NCBI GenBank assembly: GCA_016194705.1 | Contig: JACQAZ010000004.1 | Location: 1-64,000, forward strand | Direction of reading: 5' to 3' | Origin: Elusimicrobiota bacterium | GTDB lineage: Bacteria > Elusimicrobiota > Elusimicrobia > UBA1565 > UBA9628 | DNA length: 64,000 bases | In this document: positions 62,334-64,000 of the stretch, one piece after another | How positions within the stretch are numbered: the first letter of the stretch is position 1 | How the letters are laid out: every line of letters begins with the position of its first letter | The notes under the pieces: model-generated | Told to the model about the DNA's origin: nothing | What the model saw: only the letters and a program-made list of their open reading frames with translations | Databases searched by the model: none | Program-made: the position numbers and the translations under genes

Positions 62334-64000
62334 ATGACCACGCCAAAGCAGCCTGATCTGACGCCGGAGCCCATGAGCAGCAACATCATCCCCCGCGACC
62401 TCGGGGCGGAGATGAAATCCTCATACATCGATTATTCGATGTCGGTCATCGTGGGCCGCGCGCTGCCCGACATCCGCGACGGCCTCAAGCCCGTGCACCG
62501 GCGCATCATGTACGCGATGCACGACGAGGGCCTGGCCTCCAACAAGAAATACTCCAAGTGCGCGGGCGTCGTCGGCGAGGTCTTGAAGAAGTACCACCCC
62601 CACGGCGACTCGGCGGTCTACGACGCGATGGTCCGCATGGTCCAGGACTTCTCGCTGCTGCACCCCCTGATCGACGGTCAGGGCAACTTCGGCTCGGTCG
62701 ACGGCGACCCCGCGGCCGCCTACCGCTACACCGAGTGCCGCCTCTCGAAGTTCGGCGAGGAGCTCTTGGCCGACATCGACCAGGACACGGTGGAATTCCT
62801 TCCCAATTTCGACGGCACGACCGTCGAACCCACCGTGCTCCCCTCGCGCGCTCCCAATCTCCTCGTCAACGGTTCGGCCGGCATCGCGGTCGGCATGGCG
62901 ACGAATGTCCCACCCCATAACCTGGCCGAGACCTGCGACGCGGCGATGGTCTTGATCAAGGAGCCCAAGATCGAGAGCAAGGAGCTCATGAAGATCCTGA
63001 AAGGCCCCGATTTCCCCACCGGCGGCATCATCCGCGGCAAGACCGGCATCAAGGACTATTTCGAGACCGGCCGCGGCTCGGTCCGGGTTCAGGCCCGCAC
63101 CGAGATCGAGGATATTAAGGGCAACCGCCAGGCGATCATCATCAACGAGCTTCCTTACCAGGTCAATAAGGCGACCCTGCTTGAGACCATCGCGGATCTT
63201 GTGCGCGACAAGAAGATCCCCGACATCTCGGACATCCGGGACGAAAGCGACCGCAAGGGGATGCGCGTCGTCATCGAGATCAAGCGCGACGGCAACGCCA
63301 ACGTCGTCTTGAACCAGCTCTACAAGCACACCCAGATGGAAACCACCTTCGGCGTCATCCTCTTGTCGCTGGTCGACGGCAGGCCGAGGGTCCTCGGGGT
63401 CCGCGACATCCTGGGACACTTCATCCAGCACCGCAAGGTCGTCGTGGTGCGCAGGACGAAATTCCAGCTTAAGAAAGCCGTCGACCGGGCCCACGTTTTG
63501 GAAGGCCTCATCATCGCGGTCAAGAACATCGACAAGGTCGTCAAGATCATCCGCGCGGCCGCCGACGTCGACCAGGCGCGCTCCGAGCTCATGGGGCAGT
63601 TCGAGCTTTCCAAGGTCCAGGCCCAGGCGATACTCGACATGAGACTCGCCCAACTGACCCGGCTGTCGGTGGGCGAACTGCAGGAAGAGTTCGACGCCCT
63701 CAAGAAGAAGATCGCCGAGCTCAAGGCCATCCTGGCCGACGTCAAGAAGGTCATGGCGATCATCGCCAAGGAGCTTGAGACCGTCAAGGAGCAGTTCGGC
63801 AAGGCCCGCCAGACCCAGATCACGACCGAGGCCGCCGAGATGACCCTCGAGGACCTCATCGCCAAGGAAGAGGTCGTCATCTCGCTCTCGAACACCGGCT
63901 ACGTCAAGCGCATCCCCGTGGCGACCTACCAGGCCCAGGGGCGCGGCGGCAAGGGAATCACGGGCGCCGAGGTCAAGGAAGAGGATTGGATCGAGCATTT
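62334..64000 (+). CDS. gyrA: DNA gyrase subunit A, N-terminal 555 residues (cut by window edge)
   Basis: This is the DNA-cleaving subunit of gyrase, incomplete at the 3' end. The N-terminal [20 protein letters not shown], the quinolone-region [15 protein letters not shown] (Ser83 equivalent kept), and the active Tyr in YRYTECR are clear. The region near the edge ([21 protein letters not shown]) enters the C-terminal beta-pinwheel. ATG 62334 is chosen from the family N-terminus; the next in-frame Met (62373) is less likely. Confidence 0.97.
   Translation, partial: MTTPKQPDLTPEPMSSNIIPRDLGAEMKSSYIDYSMSVIVGRALPDIRDGLKPVHRRIMYAMHDEGLASNKKYSKCAGVVGEVLKKYHPHGDSAVYDAMVRMVQDFSLLHPLIDGQGNFGSVDGDPAAAYRYTECRLSKFGEELLADIDQDTVEFLPNFDGTTVEPTVLPSRAPNLLVNGSAGIAVGMATNVPPHNLAETCDAAMVLIKEPKIESKELMKILKGPDFPTGGIIRGKTGIKDYFETGRGSVRVQARTEIEDIKGNRQAIIINELPYQVNKATLLETIADLVRDKKIPDISDIRDESDRKGMRVVIEIKRDGNANVVLNQLYKHTQMETTFGVILLSLVDGRPRVLGVRDILGHFIQHRKVVVVRRTKFQLKKAVDRAHVLEGLIIAVKNIDKVVKIIRAAADVDQARSELMGQFELSKVQAQAILDMRLAQLTRLSVGELQEEFDALKKKIAELKAILADVKKVMAIIAKELETVKEQFGKARQTQITTEAAEMTLEDLIAKEEVVISLSNTGYVKRIPVATYQAQGRGGKGITGAEVKEEDWIEH

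Overview
This window looks like a piece of chromosome around the replication origin of a GC-rich, Gram-negative, free-living bacterium. It is densely packed, with many 1- to 14-base gene overlaps. Outer-membrane traits point to a diderm: a lipoprotein, a beta-barrel candidate and a HldD-like heptose epimerase. The partial 16S rRNA gene, together with hpf-hprK-rapZ linked to a mannose-family PTS, made me think of Elusimicrobiota. That is recognition from memory, not a search, and I hold it at about 50%.

Layout. 1-1437: 5' two thirds of a 16S rRNA gene (minus strand) with its leader and a strong sigma70-type promoter. 1438-4970: an MBL-fold lipoprotein, an exported protein, a rhodanese, a putative molybdenum carrier, then an AT-richer stretch with a decayed AlbA_2/Schlafen-type gene. 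4971-13681: a complete F-type ATP synthase operon (atpZ-I-B-E-F-H-A-G-D-C), interrupted by an exported protein gene and a sugar epimerase (between alpha and gamma) and by a PilZ gene (between gamma and beta). A response-regulator/GGDEF gene is divergent from it. 14699-20402: CoA/thioester genes (two thiolases, two hotdog thioesterases), a GNAT, a response regulator and a glycosyltransferase. 20407-24227: two tandem exported paralogs, a Xer recombinase, recA and an ORF6N gene. 24228-30372: a low-complexity Gly/Lys/Arg-rich exported protein, a small exported protein, a class A beta-lactamase-like hydrolase and ClpC. 30553-38290: plus-strand genes for exported and membrane proteins, an 814-residue fusion of two ATP-grasp ligases, an SPFH protein and a GT2 transferase. 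38307-43375: envelope-glycan type genes (GT2, three methyltransferases, a large membrane protein). 43378-54989: a minus-strand run of desaturase, NfeD-type protease, lepB, lepA, then the PTS and its regulators (ptsI, HPr, EIID, C, B, A, rapZ, hprK, hpf). 55130-64000: dnaA promoter, candidate oriC, dnaA, dnaN, dciA, gyrB, two exported proteins and gyrA (running off the end).

How it fits together. Transcription switches strand at the dnaA promoter: genes to the left run left and genes to the right run right, as expected if replication starts there. HPr has both His15 and Ser46, and HprK is encoded in the same operon, so both PTS phosphotransfer and regulatory Ser-phosphorylation are likely. Several genes have a good -10 box only 7-12 bases before the start codon, which suggests that leaderless mRNAs are common here.

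The items I would look at first are the two-ligase fusion (31095-33539), the c-di-GMP-type PilZ gene inside the ATP synthase operon, the DnaA boxes phased at exactly 11 bp with the dnaA start codon inside one of them, and the pair of exported paralogs ending in KQTNFFG-type motifs. I found no CRISPR array, intact insertion sequence or convincing tRNA gene.
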